A stretch of DNA of 64,000 bases from Sodiomyces alkalinus F11 (GCF_003711515.1 NW_021167081.1:3838483-3902482), one strand, 5' to 3'; positions 1-11,995 are shown, counted from the first letter of the stretch. Numbers and translations are program-made. The notes: generated by a model not told the origin, from the letters alone.

Positions 1-297
1 GCGGCTATAGCGAATAGATTATATAGCTAGATTATCTACCGATTACGAATAGCTTTAATCGCCTAACTAACGTTTAGGGCGATTAGGGGGTATATCGAAT
101 AGACTATAGTCTTTTCGGTTACGTAATAGGCCGGATTACTAAGAGTATAATCCGCGTCGACGCTTACAGAATCTGCACTATATAAAATACGGTGGCAGCG
201 TTTCCCTAACAGTCGGAGACAGTTATATTTACACACATTTTTACCTCAATCAAATTTTAACCTATTTTATAACGATTTTGACTACGCTTTATCTAAC
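1..297 (+). mobile_element. Right end of an LTR retroelement (internal end plus probable 3' LTR)
   Basis: Bases 93-297 are a RIP-mutated copy of the sequence at 25495-25695: both share a core reading ggttacgtaa and end near actacgctttatctaa. A purine-rich stretch (gattaggggg) just before position 93 could be the polypurine tract that precedes a 3' LTR, which would put the element body to the left, outside the window. No coding motif is recognisable in bases 1-92. The family is unknown. It abuts the LINE fragment at about 298, so it probably inserted into that LINE. Confidence 0.5.
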
Positions 298-2476
298 TGA
301 ATATAAAAGGTCTATGGATAACAAACCTCTATAATCTACGCGCCTATATCGTCTAGAAGGTTATCGCGGTATACAAAATCGATACTAAAGCCCTTTCTTA
401 TATAAGTAAGGACCCTAGGCTTAGTAGGGAAGAACTAGGTTTTTTAGGATATGGGCGTAACGGTATAGAAAGCAGGGTGGGTCCGAATAAACCACCCTTT
501 TAGTATCCAGACGTAGGCTGGTTGCTGAATAAGGACTATATTAGCCGAAGCCTCTAAAGCCTATTCCAGGATAGCCTTTTACGCCGGGGCCTTTTTATCG
601 ATATTATATTAAATAAACCGGATATCTTTCGAACTAAAATCCCATTTATTTATAGAATTTAGGGTTTTATAGCTCGAAAGACCTCGTAGTCCCTGCTAAA
701 AAGGGGATGATCTCCCTCGTAGTTATAGCACTTATAGCACTTATGCTTCTAGTCTCCGTATTCTTTATACTCGTTATAGTAGTGGTATTCCTCCCTATAG
801 CCCTTATCGGCATAGATAGGGCAGGAAACTGGGCCTTTATATGTCCCTCGGGTATACCCGAAGTTCCAGTAGTTAGAGCACTGGGTTCTAGGGATTATAG
901 GCCTATATTTATAGACCTTTAGCCGCTGGCCGGCTATATAGAGCCCCTGTTTTAGGTAGTACTTCTGTTCTTTAGTGGAGGGCATAGAAATAGGTACTAT
1001 GCCGTAAAACGCGTTTAGAGCCCTTAGCCACCGAGGCTTCTCTACTACTCTAATAGGGTTAAAGGTGCCGATTTTAGTAGCTAGGTCCTATAAACCTAGG
1101 CCCGATTATAGGCTTCGGTTAAGGGCCTTTCCGGCGGCTCGGAGGGGTTAACTAGAGGGGTATCGCCACCCCTAAAGGCTTTAGAAGGCACCTATTTAAT
1201 AATAAGCTTAGATTTGTTGCCTATAGGCTAAGGGGGCTAGAGGGGGAGGTTTAGGTCTTTAAACCACTGATTCTACGAGTCTAGGAGCTGTTAAACGCTG
1301 TATTTCGGCCCTGGGGTTAAAATAAGATTCCCGTTAGTCGACCGCCTACTAGACGTAACTGCAGGGAAGTTTAGGGCCTTATTAAGCTTATTCCGAAGCG
1401 CGAGGGGGTTGAAGTTATCTCTAGGAATCGCTACCCCTGCTATAGATTATTGGATAACCTTAGGGACCTTTTTAGCGTCTATAGGGAGGGGTGCTAGGGG
1501 GCTCTAGACCTAGGCCGTAGGTGCTAGGGCCTCTAAAATTGGGGCCTAGGGTACTATAGAGCCTTTTTTCCCCTTTGTAGCCTCGCTATACAGGGGTTTA
1601 GACTATTCTGTAAGCCTACGAACTACCTAGGCTAGTTCGTCGACCTTCTATTCGAGTATAGGAGCCTAGGGGAGTTCTAGAACTCCGTCGATAGCAGATT
1701 TAAGCCCTACGGATAGGGCCTTAATCTAGAGGGCAGGGTTAAGGGTATAGGCCTGTTAAAGCAGCTAAAGAGCCTGTTAGAGTAGTCCCTTAAGCCTATG
1801 CCTTACCAGGCGAACTAGTCGACTTCTGGGGCTTAGCCGAGGTTTCTCTAGGGGCTTTAGCTATTCCGGGCGCCTTTTTAGTCTATTTAGAGCCTAAAAG
1901 GCTCCGTTTTTTAGCAGGCGGGGCCCTAAAAGCAAGGGGGGCCCTGAAAGGCGTTTCGAAAGCGCCTTCGGCTTCCGAGTCCGAGAAAAACGTCTAGGGG
2001 TAGATATAGAAGGGCTAAGGTGCCTTTTCGAATTTAGAGGCGTAGCAAGGGTTAAATCCTCCGTAATTTCAGAGGCATTACCTATATCTACGTCCCCTAA
2101 GCCCTCTATAGTTGTAGGGGCCTTAGGGGGGGCGTTAGAGGTGTTAGGGGCGTTATTATAGCTAGTGTTATGGCTAGTGGGTTATTGTTTATGGCGTTGT
2201 GGTTGGGTGGAGGTTGGGGGTACGGCTTTATGCAGCTGGGCTTGCTGCTTTGTTAGCGTGGGCGCACGGGCCACGGCAGACTTTTCCCCCGCACGCATAG
2301 GAGCCGTAAGCCCATTTCCAGGTATTTTCGCACTTATAATATGCCTAAATTAGCGCCTACGCGATATAGGGCTATAGACAGGCGTATAGACCTTGAAAAG
2401 AGCTATCGATTGATATAGGTTTCGAGTTGTTTAATGCGTTTACGCGTAAAACGTATGTCCCCCCACGTGAGTTATA
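298..2476 (-). mobile_element. LINE-1b: 5' part of a Tad-like LINE (ORF1 region), RIP-decayed
   Basis: This segment aligns along its whole length with 39240-41444, the 5' third of the fuller LINE-1a. Its right end stops at the same point as LINE-1a (gagttataagaaggat here, gagttgtaaaaaggat there), so the true 5' end is kept. ORF2 should lie to the left but is replaced by the LTR element at 1-297. The minus strand encodes an ORF1 (gag-like) protein with zinc knuckles and many RIP stops. It lies against Copia-4 integrase sequence at 2477, so the LINE probably inserted into that Copia. Confidence 0.8.
749..985 (-). pseudogene. LINE ORF1 zinc-knuckle region (RIP-mutated)
   Basis: This 78-residue stop-free minus-strand segment has CX2CX4HX4C spacing with RIP replacements. 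Residues C36, Y39, Y44 and Y49 sit where C, C, H, C are expected. A second set C55, Y58, Y63 and Y67/H68 follows. TGT to TAT and CAC to TAC are exactly the RIP changes expected, so the knuckles were functional before decay. ORF1 proteins of LINEs bind their own RNA in the cytoplasm. The matching region of LINE-1a lies at about 39640-39870. The overlapping plus-strand hydrophobic ORF 707-922 is an antisense shadow. Confidence 0.75.
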
Positions 2477-2599
2477 AGAAGGATATAATTTCGGCTATAA
2501 AGCTAATAATACCCTCTTTTTACAGACACGCGTTTAATACTCCCTTAGGGGTTTACTAACCTAGATCCCTGCGTGGAATCCGGTTATATAGGTACGTGG

Positions 2600-3300
2600 C
2601 TATTATAATAATCTCTTACTATAAAGTCTCTTAGAAGCCTAATACCTCTACTAGTACCCTCGCGATACCGAAGATAATACCCCTATACGGTTCGGCGTTA
2701 GCGTTCTATACGGCTATATATGGAGCTAATCTTTCTAGGAGGATACGACGATTAAAAGACTAGGTATCCAACTTCTTCTATAGCGCTCTCTCTCTATTAA
2801 GTCTAATTATATTAATAAGTAGCCCATACTACCTTTATAAGAAGAGTTCGAAGTTAGCTATCAAGGATAGTATATTTTTATACCCTAGTATCGTTCTGGT
2901 TATATTCTTATACGTGTAGCGATTATAGAATAGGGTAACTATATTATCGCTATTAGCGGCAGGATCTATAGAAAACAGATCCACCTTAATCCTCTAAAAA
3001 GGCCTTATTAGTCTATAGGTGGGTGGATATCGCGATGCTATCCTTTTTATCTTATTAATAGCGTAAGCCTGATATTCCACGACTAAAGGTGCCGTACCTC
3101 CTTTTAAAGTCGTAATACCTCCTACGTAGTCTTTTAATAGCTGCGCTAGTGCTAAAGAGTTAGTATACCCTAGCCTCTCGTGCTATAAACGGGCGTTAGC
3201 CACGGTTATAGGCTTTAGTTCCTTTAAGCTATTAACACAGCTGTGCTATTGCTGCTATAGGCGCTATAGTATACCCTTTATCGGTTTAAGTGTATATTGG
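2600..3300 (-). pseudogene. Copia-4 pre-integrase and integrase region
   Basis: Minus-strand reading gives HERLGYTNSLALAQLLKD (a WHxRLGH-type pre-integrase motif), then IKVDLFSID where the catalytic core begins, and further on a GIIFGIARVLVE segment typical of the end of the Copia integrase core, where E-R and RARALL-type residues occur. Integrase inserts the element cDNA into chromosomal DNA. RIP stops interrupt the frame. Assignment rests on motif order and spacing. Confidence 0.65.
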
Positions 3301-3539
3301 CTGTTAACGTTAGTTAACGGTAGGCAGGTATATTAGTCTATTACTAGGTAATCTCTGCCGATTATAAAAATAGCGTTCTAATCCTTCCATAACCTACGTG
3401 TCGCTAGCAGAGTAGTAGGGTATCCTTTAATAAGTGCCACGTTCTTTAATATAAGGGTATAAGGACGACCTTTAGTATCTCTAACCTAAAAACGTAGCGT
3501 ACTATACCCCTTCACTGGATTAGAGGTGCGGCTACCTAT

Positions 3540-3700
3540 CTAAAATCTAATAATAGTAGCGGTAGGCTAGAAGTCCTCGAGGAGGTGGTATTGATTAGTT
3601 ATATACTTTAAGGACCCGGAATCGATTAATACCTAGTTAAAAAGGTTATTATAAACTACCTATTTGGTCTATAGAAGCGAGAAAACCGATGGCGAGGTTG
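3540..3700 (-). pseudogene. Copia-4 aspartic protease motif
   Basis: The minus strand at 3623-3600 reads IDSGSLKYITNQ, a decayed form of the Copia protease signature (D-S/T-G-A-S/T-x-H-I/V-T). The Asp-Ser-Gly catalytic triplet is intact at 3623-3615. Copia proteases cleave the gag-pol polyprotein inside virus-like particles. It lies between gag (to the right) and integrase (to the left), as in other Copia elements. Confidence 0.7.
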
Positions 3701-4409
3701 ACGGTACTACCTTTTCTCCCATGAAATTAGAGGTAAAATATATATTATAAGAGCTATTATTAGAATTCTTTTCCTTATTATTAGCGAAATTAGATACTTC
3801 CTTAGACTAATCTTTCTCTAGTAACTTAGCTCTAGACTCTTTTACCTTATTTTTCGCCTTATCGATATTCTTTTTGATATACTCCCCAAACCTCTTTTAC
3901 TTAGAAGCACTCTGGCTCTTATTAACGCGGTCGTAGCGTTCCACTACCTCTTTCGTAGGCGTAAAGCCCTTTTAGCGGCGTGTCGGATTAACGTTCGGGC
4001 ACCCACTCCACGGAAAGTAGTGGCGTTTAGCTCTTCCTATCTTAAAGTAATCGTAGATAAATTCCCTTACTAAAGATTCCTCCTTTTGCTATTACTGCTA
4101 ATGTTCCTGATTAGTAGGCTAGTACCTACTATCTTTATCCTTTTCTAGGAATATCCCTATATAGAGCGATAAAGCTATAGGCTTCTTATTAAGTCTATAG
4201 GAATACCTATAATATAGCTAAACCGTATATTCGTTTATAACCTATTCGATACTAGGTTACTTATCCTTATCTTCCCTTAAGATCTCCGTAAAACGCGCCT
4301 CTAGCTACTATAGAGCTATAGTACTAATAACCCTAAGAAACGCGTCGAGTTAATCCTCTTTAGTATTAGAAGATCTAACGCTATAAAGCTTTAAATCTCG
4401 GTATAGCGA

Positions 4410-4829
4410 TGTTACGACCTGGGTTCCTGGACACTAAGTCTAGGATCCCTAGTTAGGGTTATCGTGAGTTTATGTTCACGAGGTAAGAGGAGGTTGCAAG
4501 CTGAGCGTAAGTCTCTCGTAACTTCTCGTAGGCGGTCGTAAAGCAAGTCTGCCTCTTCACTGTGATACTTAAGGAGGTTTCTAATAAAGACTTAGATTAA
4601 ACACTATCTTCTTCTATAGTAGAAGTAAGACCTAGGATACTCTAGTATATATAGCTCGTTACTTACTAGCCCTCTTAGTAAGCAGCCCACGTACTAGTAT
4701 ATCCTTCTTATATCCTCGTATCACGTAACCCGGCACGTAACCCTTCCTTAGCTATCCTTTAATTATATCTTAGTACGGTATTACGTACTAAGGTATCCTT
4801 CCTGTATATTAGGCCTGCTAGTCGTGATA
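4410..4829 (-). repeat. Gypsy-A left LTR (3' LTR in coding sense)
   Basis: This is a 420-bp copy of 11085-11504. Differences are mainly C/T and G/A at CpA or TpG sites (for example cctgggttcctggac against cctgggttcctagac), as RIP predicts. It contains cacgta/cacgtg-type palindromic motifs and is preceded by the target duplication agcga. Confidence 0.92.
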
Positions 4830-4979
4830 TTACGCCCCCTCTTCTAAGCGCTATCCTTAGCGGTCGTATACATAAGTCGCCTATCTTAGGTTTATCGTCC
4901 TCTCGAGGTTCCTTTTTTTTTTTATAGTTAACTATTATACCCGACCGTGTATAGAAACGTTCTGCTAAAGCCCCGCCTT

Positions 4980-5640
4980 CCCGTTCCACGCTTAATCGTT
5001 AAACTAAATCCGCTCTAATTAACGATTAGGGTTACGAGGTTATTCCTTATTCTTATTACTCCGATCGTAACCTTAGCTGTTTTATTCTAGACGATCTTAA
5101 TCGTTATTCCTGTTATTACCGTGCCGGTTACTCCTATAACTCTTCTCGTGTCCCTATATCTTCTAGTTAGTATCTTTTATTATCTCCCTTAGTCGTCTTC
5201 GTCCTAATACTCCTTTCTTAGTTAGTAGAATTAACGCTAAGCTTAAGCGATTTAAAGAGGAGGAGAACCTCGCGGAAGAGGCCCTTTATAAGTAATAGCG
5301 GAAAGCCGCCGAGGTCCTCGCTAAGGCCCTCTAAGAGCAGCAGCGCAAAACCGCTAAAGCTCTAGCTAAACTCTCCCGTCTTCGTTCTATACGTTTATAG
5401 CTCCGTAAGAAAGGTATCGAAATAATCCGAAAAGATCTCGCGAGTATAGAGGAGCTAAAGGAGGTCGAGCGGAAGGAGGCGGAAACTCGCCGCGCTAAGT
5501 CTAAGGCTATAGCTACCGTATAAGCTATAGGTACGATAGATACGATTAACTAGAATTAAGTATTAGCGTAGGATATAAATGATTTTTCCGATATAAATTT
5601 TACTTAGACTACGATATCTGGTTCTGGTTCTTAATAGCGT
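4980..5640 (+). pseudogene. Antisense accessory ORF of Gypsy-A (coiled-coil protein, RIP-decayed)
   Basis: On the strand opposite to pol, between the chromodomain and the 3' LTR, there is a coding-like reading frame. Its core is very rich in charged residues, with runs such as RFKEEENLAEEAL and IRKDLASIEELKEVERKE, predicted to form a coiled coil. It ends near DINDFSDINFT. Stops fall at likely CAG, CAA and TGG codons. The same protein, in the same place and strand, is present in Gypsy-B (61740-62371), with IVRKDLTSVEELKELERKE and the same SDINFT end. I recognise no enzymatic motif and do not know its function. Start codon not determined. Confidence 0.55.
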
Positions 5641-5689
5641 TTTATTAGTATTATTCTAGGAGTTATTAGTAGTTCGTTAAATTCGTGAT

Positions 5690-5830
5690 TAATTCCTATA
5701 TATTTTCTTTATATCCGTAATATTTCCACTTAATAAAATATTCTATACCGTCTAGCGTCTCTTAGTAATTAAGGATTTATTTAACTTTATATTCTTCGTT
5801 ATTCTCGATTTCGATAAGGTCTCTTATTTA
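5690..5830 (-). pseudogene. Gypsy-A chromodomain
   Basis: Minus-strand reading gives ETLDGIEYFIKWKYYGY, matching the chromodomain pattern in which a short strand is followed by EYLVKWKGY. A more intact paralogue is at 62440-62530. In chromoviruses this domain at the integrase C-terminus steers insertion to heterochromatin marked by H3K9 methylation. It lies at the far 3' end of pol as expected. Confidence 0.65.
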
Positions 5831-8800
5831 TAACCCCTATAATGCTCGTTCTAATAATAAGACGTGAAAGACTAGGTCTATTTTTATAGTCTCGGGTAAT
5901 AAAAGGTAGTAGTTCGTATCCGAGATTTTCTTTAAAATTTTAAAAGGTCCGATCTTCTTAAAATCTAATTTATTGCTTAGTCGCTTAGTTTTAATATTTC
6001 GCCATATAAGGTAAGCGCTATCCCCCTCTTTAAAGGTTAGTCCCTTTAACCTTATCTTATTAGCGTATATTTTTATGCTAATCCTAACTATCTCTAGGTC
6101 TTACCGTAGTTAATCGTGGATATCCTTAATTTCTTCGGCTTTCTTAGTGGCTCTAGGCGCTTCTCGCGCTTCTCTGGGTTCTCCGTAAGCTATAGGTATA
6201 AATCTATAGTTAGTATAAAATAGTATAATTTTACTAGATTCGTTTAATATACTATTATATATAAACTATACTAGCGGTAGTAGCTTAACCTAGTTATCCT
6301 GCTTATAGTTAACGTAGTATATTAGATATTATTCGAGGGTTTAGTTTATTCTTTCCGTTTATCTATCGGTCTATAGGTAAAACGCTATTAATAGTTAGTA
6401 GTCTATCCTTAGTTATACGACTAGAGATTTCTAGAATTTACTAGTAAATAGTTTATCTCGATCCGTGACTAGTTATTTCGATATTCTATAGTTTCCTATA
6501 ATATATCTTAGGAAAGTGTGTACGAGTTATTTAGTAGTAGTCGTAGTGTCGAATAGTATAAAGTACGCGTACTTAGGTAATCGGTCTATAATTACTTATA
6601 CGCTATCGTACTTTTTCCTAGTAATTAGATCTCTTAACTTAGGTAACCCCGTGATAAAATCGGTAAAGACTAACTCCTATACCGTTTCTAGAATTAATAG
6701 TGGTTATAGTAGTCTATAAGGCTAATATCTTAATCCTTTCGCTTTATTATATACTTCGCACTTCTTAATATAGTCTTATACTTATTACTTAGTTCCTTAA
6801 TATCCGTATTATTATCGTAATCGTTAATACGTCTTAGTCACTCCCTGATAACTATACGCTAATAGATTATACGCTTATCGAATAATATCTTAGTTAATTC
6901 TTTCGATCGGTATAAGTTCCCGGAACTTATTAATTAATTTCTTATCCTGCTATTAGAGTATAGCGTATTACTCTTTATTTACTTATTCTAGTAGGTATTA
7001 GCGACTTAGTTCGTCTACTCTTCTATTTTCTAATCCTTTCCAATACTTGATCTCGAAGTTAAATTCTAATAAGAATTCTGCCTATCTAACTTATCGTTTA
7101 TTCAGTACTTTACTTATAATGAAATAAGTCAGGTTCTTATAATCAGTATAGACCTTAATAGGGTACTTTATCCTAAATAGGTACGGTCTTTATTCCTTAA
7201 ATACTTCGATCATTACTATTAACTCTTTATCGTGGATCTAGTAGTTAAGTTCTAGTCCGTGGAGTTTCTTCGAGAAGAATACTACCGGATATAGGCGTCC
7301 CTCCTTATCTCTTTATCCTAGCTATCCTCCTAAAGCGTAGTCGGAGGCGTTAGTCTCCACTTCGTATAGCTTTATAGGGTCTGGTATTCGTAGTATTAGT
7401 CTACTCAGGATTCTTTTTCTGATTTTCTATAAGGCTACTTCGGCCTTATCGGTCTATTCGAATTTCTAATCTTTCTTAGTTATTCCTGTTAAGGGCGTTC
7501 GATCTTTCCGTAATCCTTTATAAATTATCGGTAAAAGTTAGCAAAGTCTAAAAACACTTAAATATCGCGAATAATTATAGGCGTAGGCTATTCTATAACG
7601 GCTTAGACTTTCGATTCTTCTATATAGATCTCTCCTAGCTTAATAGTAAATCCGAGGAAGTTAACTTCCTTCTTATAGAACTAACTCTTCTTAGGCTTAA
7701 CTAGTAGCTTTATTTCCTAGAGCTTACCTAGAATCTTATAAATATATCCTTTATATTCTTTAAGGGTCTCCGTGAAGATAAGGATATTATCGAGGTATAT
7801 AACTATAAAGTCGTTTAGGTACTCTTATAGTATATCGTTAATTATAGACTAAAAGGTAGTAGGCGTGTTAGTTAGTTTAAAAGGCATAATAAGGTACTCG
7901 AAGTATCCTTCTTACGTCTAAAACGCAGTTTTCTATTCTTCTCCCTCCTTAATTCTAATAAGGTTATAAGCTCCTTTTAGGTTAAGTGCTATAAACTATT
8001 ACGCTCCCTATAAGCGATCTCGTAACTCGCTAATAAGTAGTAAAGGGTAGCGATTTTTAATAATAATATTATTAAGCTATTAGTAGTCTATATAAAGTCG
8101 TAGTTTACTATTCTTCTTTAGTATAAATAGGATAAGGTATCCTATTAGTAACGTTAAAGGTCTAATATATCCTTTCTAAAGATATTCTCGGATATACTCG
8201 CGTAAGGCGTCTCTCTCCTTCTAGTTAAGGCTATAGATCTTATAGAACTTAGGGTTAGTTCCTGGCTGTAACGGGATTTTATAATTATAATACCTATATT
8301 TAGGTAAACCGGTTTCTAACTCTTCCTAAAAGAGTTTCTCGTATTACTAGTATTCCTCGGCTATATATAGTAGTCGTTTATTATCCTTCTAAGCTATCTT
8401 AATAAATATAAGTACGAGTTTCTATTCGCGCTTTACTTATTATTCAGTCTAGTCCCGGCTAAACACTATCTTTCACGGTATTTTTTCCTATTTTACTTAT
8501 TTCTTTTATTTCTTCGTTTTCTTCCCGCGTATACCCGTTAAGGGTCTTTCTCCGGGGTCGTTTAAGGGATCGTTTCTAGATCTCTCCTTAGTAACTAACT
8601 CCCACTAAAGGTAGCTAAGTCTTTAGTCTATACGAGGGTTCTATTCTTATAGCCACGGGATCCCGAGTAATATATCTCGTTTCCCTATATCGGTTATATT
8701 AAAGGTTATTGTTCCTTTTTTCCCCTAGATAACGACTTAGAGTAATACCGTCTCCTTATTAACGATACTATTACTGTAACATATAGCTTATCTCTCTACG

Positions 8801-9000
8801 TTTCGTATTTCGTACTCATCTTATAATTACTTTCGTTACCACGGTATTCCTTACTTATTAAGGAATCTTAAAGACACGTAATTCCCTTATACTCCGCTAT
8901 CGATTATTACACGCGTATCGATATTATAAATCCGGATACTAGTGTATCGGTGATCCCTAATCCCTATAGAGTAAATCTTACAGGCTTCTCGTATATACTC
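5830..9000 (-). pseudogene. Gypsy-A pol: protease, RT, RNase H, integrase (RIP-decayed)
   Basis: Minus-strand translation through RIP stops gives Gypsy pol from right to left. The RT active-site region reads IYLDNILIF at about 7800-7778 (family pattern YLDDILIFS; the second Asp is now Asn by a G-to-A change). An RNase H-like segment lies around 7050-7420 and integrase around 6100-6950. Protease should lie near 8700-9000 but I did not find a clear DTG. The plus-strand ORF at 6516-6719 is a shadow of integrase. The gene is dead through many in-frame stops. Confidence 0.7.
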
Positions 9001-11084
9001 CTTATACAGAAGTGCTCCTAGTTTTTTATTATATTATAAGGTTAGTTCCTCTTAAATCTTTCTCTTAGCCCTTAGTAGTCGGGTCCGTCGATTAATACGT
9101 TAAGCTCCCTGGCTTATTCTTCTAATATTACATTCTAGATTCGTCGTCGTAGGCCTTTATTATACTATTCGTATTTATAGCCTTTTAATATCTATAGCGT
9201 CCGCTATTCCCTAGCCTTTAATTCGTAGTGTGTTTTATAGGCGTCCTTAGTATATATCGAATAAGGTATATTACCTATAATAGACCCTATAGGTCGGGTT
9301 CGATCTAACTATAGGATTACTAGTCCATTCTAGTAGTGTCATTAGGTAATAATCTATTCTATCCTTTCTCGTGCTATCCCGATTATAGTTTTAGTACGTT
9401 CTCCTTTCCTAGGCTAGAAGTTATTCGCGTGCTTTCAGTGCTTATAAAGATTATATCCGTTAAGAGTATAGTCTGCCTACTATACTTATAGGTGCTAGCT
9501 ATATCCCGGTTCTAGCTATAAGTAGTCGTTAATCTTTAGACTATAATTTAGATACTATCGCTATTATCGGGTAGTCGATCCTTCGTGGATCTTTTATAGT
9601 TCTTATTAATACTCTTTATACTATTTTTCCGTGAGTCACTATAATACTTCTTCGGTGTTATCGCTATCCTAGCTCTACTCTGCTACGCGTACTAGTATAT
9701 CAATATAGTTCTTATTATCCGTAGGTGGTTCTTAACTACTATATTATACCAGCTAAAATATCCATATAGTTAGCTTATCTTATCTATTTACCTACTCCTA
9801 GGTTCTATTAGTCCTTTATACCTAGTCCTATACCTATAATCCTGGTAGAGCGTTTATATCTTCGTTATCTTTAAGCGCCTTATTTATCTAGTCGTTATCT
9901 TCTTCGTTATATACTCCTAATATAACTGCTAAGGTTCGTTAAGGTCGCTTAGGGTACTATCCTGTATTATCTTTACTAGACTTATATATAGTATAGTTAT
10001 CGTTAAAGTAGGTTATCCACGAGAGTAAGGCGTAGGGTACTTCGGGCTATACTTCTACTAAGTTAGTTTCTTTTGCTTCCCGTTCTCGCTTTAGTTAATA
10101 ATATTCTCGGGCGAAATATCCTTTTTTATTATACTTATAGCAGGTCACTTCCTTCTTTTATCGAATACCCTTTTAAGTGTTTTTCCGATAGTTAGTATTA
10201 TCGATTTCTATAGGTCCTTTATAGTGCCCCCACGAAGTATTTCTTTATCGTTATCTAGGATTCGGTTATCTTTAACTAGTATTAGCTTTATATAAAGGCA
10301 GGTTATTCTTTTTCCATTCCTGCCTTCTTTCCTAGTTTCTATTATCGATTTCCACGGCTATAGCCGTATATATCGCAAAGTCGTCGGGTCTCTTTATCTT
10401 ATACAGGTTATTCTTAACCTCTTCTTTAAGGCCTCGGTAGTAGGCTACTATTAAGGGTTCGTTATCCTAGTTAAGGTGTAAGATAATCTACTAGAATTTA
10501 GCCGTGTAGTCGGAAGCTAATCCTTTTTACTTAAGCCCTTTAAGCTATTAAATAGCGGCTCGCGCTTTATTAGGATCTCTAAAGACCACCTTTAGCTTCT
10601 TTTCGAACTAGTCGTAATTACTAAAGATTCTTTAAGTATCTAAGTCTTAGTCCTTAACGTTATTATTTTTCAGAAAATCTTAATAGAATAGTTTAAATTA
10701 GTTAGCTACGTTTCCTTAAAGGTATGAGGCCGTGTAGACGACCTTATCTTCGTTATTAACTAGAGTATTAGAATAATAACGAAGATAGGCCCTGGATTAT
10801 ATTAAGAATCGTCGAAGTTATCCTTATATACTATCGAATAGTTCCGGTTCAGGGAATTTAAACGTCCTGGCTCTTACTCTAGCCTAAAGCTATTCCTGAA
10901 AAGTGTTATTTTTATTCCTGAGTTACGTGACTGCCTCTCGGAGCTTAGCTATAGACTTAGCTAGTTCTTAATTATTCGAAGCCAGTCCTGCGATAGTCGA
11001 TCTGGTAGGCGTTTAAGGTGCTATTATCCTAGATAGGTTAACGCTTAGTTTGTAAAGTCCACTTACTAAACGGAGTATTTAAAA
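9000..11084 (-). pseudogene. Gypsy-A gag region (RIP-decayed)
   Basis: This lies between pol and the 5' LTR (right-hand LTR) of a minus-strand Gypsy, where gag must be. The minus-strand reading is coding-like but heavily interrupted. I see no single motif as diagnostic as the RT box, so the assignment rests mainly on position. Gag forms the virus-like particle. Confidence 0.5.
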
Positions 11085-11504
11085 TATTATAACCTGGGTT
11101 CCTAGACACTAAGTCTAGGATCCCTAGTTAGGGTTATCGTGAGTTTATATTCACGAGGTAAGAGGAGGTTATAAGCTAAGTGTGAGTCTCTCGTAACTTC
11201 TTATAGGCGGTCGTAAGATAAGTCTACCTCTTTACTATAATACTTAAGGAGGTTTCTAATAAAGACTTAGATTAAACACTATCTTCTTCTATAGTAGAAG
11301 TAAGACCTAGGATACTCTAGTATATATAGCTCGTTGCTTACTGGCCCTCCTGGTAAGCAGCCCACGTACTAGTGTATCCTTCTTATATCCTCGTATTACG
11401 TGACCCGGCACGTGACCCTTCCTTAGCCATCCTCTCGTTATATCTTAGTGCGGTGTTGCGTACCAGGGTATCCTTCCTGCATATTAGGCCCGCTGGTCGT
11501 AATA
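11085..11504 (-). repeat. Gypsy-A right LTR (5' LTR in coding sense)
   Basis: This 420-bp LTR pairs with 4410-4829. Its first base pairs read tattataacctggg where the partner has tgttacgacctggg, so both TG and CG-adjacent sites changed to A/T. Its right half keeps more CpA/TpG (for example cgtgacccggcacgtgacc) than the left copy. It is followed by agcga. Confidence 0.92.
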
Positions 11505-11995
11505 AGCGATATAAAGTCCTAAAGCTAACGCTTATAGGGTATTCTCCGTATATTTTATATATATTCTTCCTATCTCGTTTTAACTAGAGACTTCTAGGCA
11601 CCGTTAGTAAGTTTAAGGTAGTTCTTTAAGGCGATCAGGATATCTTTAACCTCTTTCTTCTATACGTACTAATCTTTAAGATTAGGATTAACTATCTTCG
11701 CGATATAGTCGTGAAGAGTAGTTAGGCCTTATTACTATTACTGATATTTATTCTCTTTTACGTTTTATAGCTTAAACTTACGATCCTAGGTATTCTTATT
11801 ATCTTCTACTAGTTCTCGAGCTTCCGACGATTCGAGCTGTTAAGGACGTTTAGATTCCTCGAGGTTTAGATTAATAAGGTTAAAGACCTGGTTAGCATAG
11901 GCTATCTATATAATAGCCTCGATCTAACAACGCTATTCTTTTAGTAAGATAAGAATCGTATAGCCTATTATAGGCAACGCTGTAATTAAGGCCAT
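11505..11995 (-). pseudogene. Copia-4 gag, N-terminal part
   Basis: A plausible ATG at 11995-11993 starts a minus-strand frame reading MALITALPIIGYTILILLKE, then RIP stops. It continues past Gypsy-A at 4409 into gag, protease and integrase. The 491-bp segment is therefore the N-terminal part of a Copia gag, broken by Gypsy-A insertion. The start codon choice rests on this being the first ATG in the frame that leads into the decayed gag. Confidence 0.55.

Larger units (their letters stand above)
2477..4409 (-). mobile_element. Copia-4, 3' segment: gag C-terminus, protease, integrase (RIP-decayed)
   Basis: Read on the minus strand through RIP stops, this gives gag sequence, then an aspartic protease, then a GAG-pre-integrase segment and a Copia integrase. 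The order gag-PR-INT shows Ty1/Copia type. It is the continuation of the gag start at 11505-11995, separated from it by the Gypsy-A insertion. It ends abruptly at the LINE-1b 5' end near 2477, so RT and RNase H are missing from the window. Confidence 0.75.
4405..11509 (-). mobile_element. Gypsy-A: complete chromodomain Gypsy (chromovirus), 7.1 kb, with target duplication
   Basis: Two 420-bp LTRs (4410-4829 and 11085-11504) flank the element; its own limits are 4410-11504. The LTR ends are inverted: tgttacgac at the start and gtcgtaata at the end (original CA read as TA after RIP). A perfect 5-bp target duplication agcga lies at 4405-4409 and 11505-11509. A pyrimidine-rich stretch right of the left LTR (cgccccctcttc) is the polypurine tract of a minus-strand element. 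Minus-strand order from right to left: gag, protease, RT, RNase H, integrase, chromodomain. It interrupts the gag gene of Copia-4. Confidence 0.92.

Noticed and set aside
707..922. Plus-strand 71-aa hydrophobic ORF, with a similar one at 39651-39866
   Set aside because: Both lie antisense to the zinc-knuckle part of LINE ORF1. Conservation between the two copies comes from the LINE sequence, and the minus strand gives the motif with correct spacing.
2165..2353. Plus-strand ORF, repeated at 41137-41337, and ORF 40768-41121
   Set aside because: Antisense shadows of the LINE 5' region; similar only because both are LINE copies.
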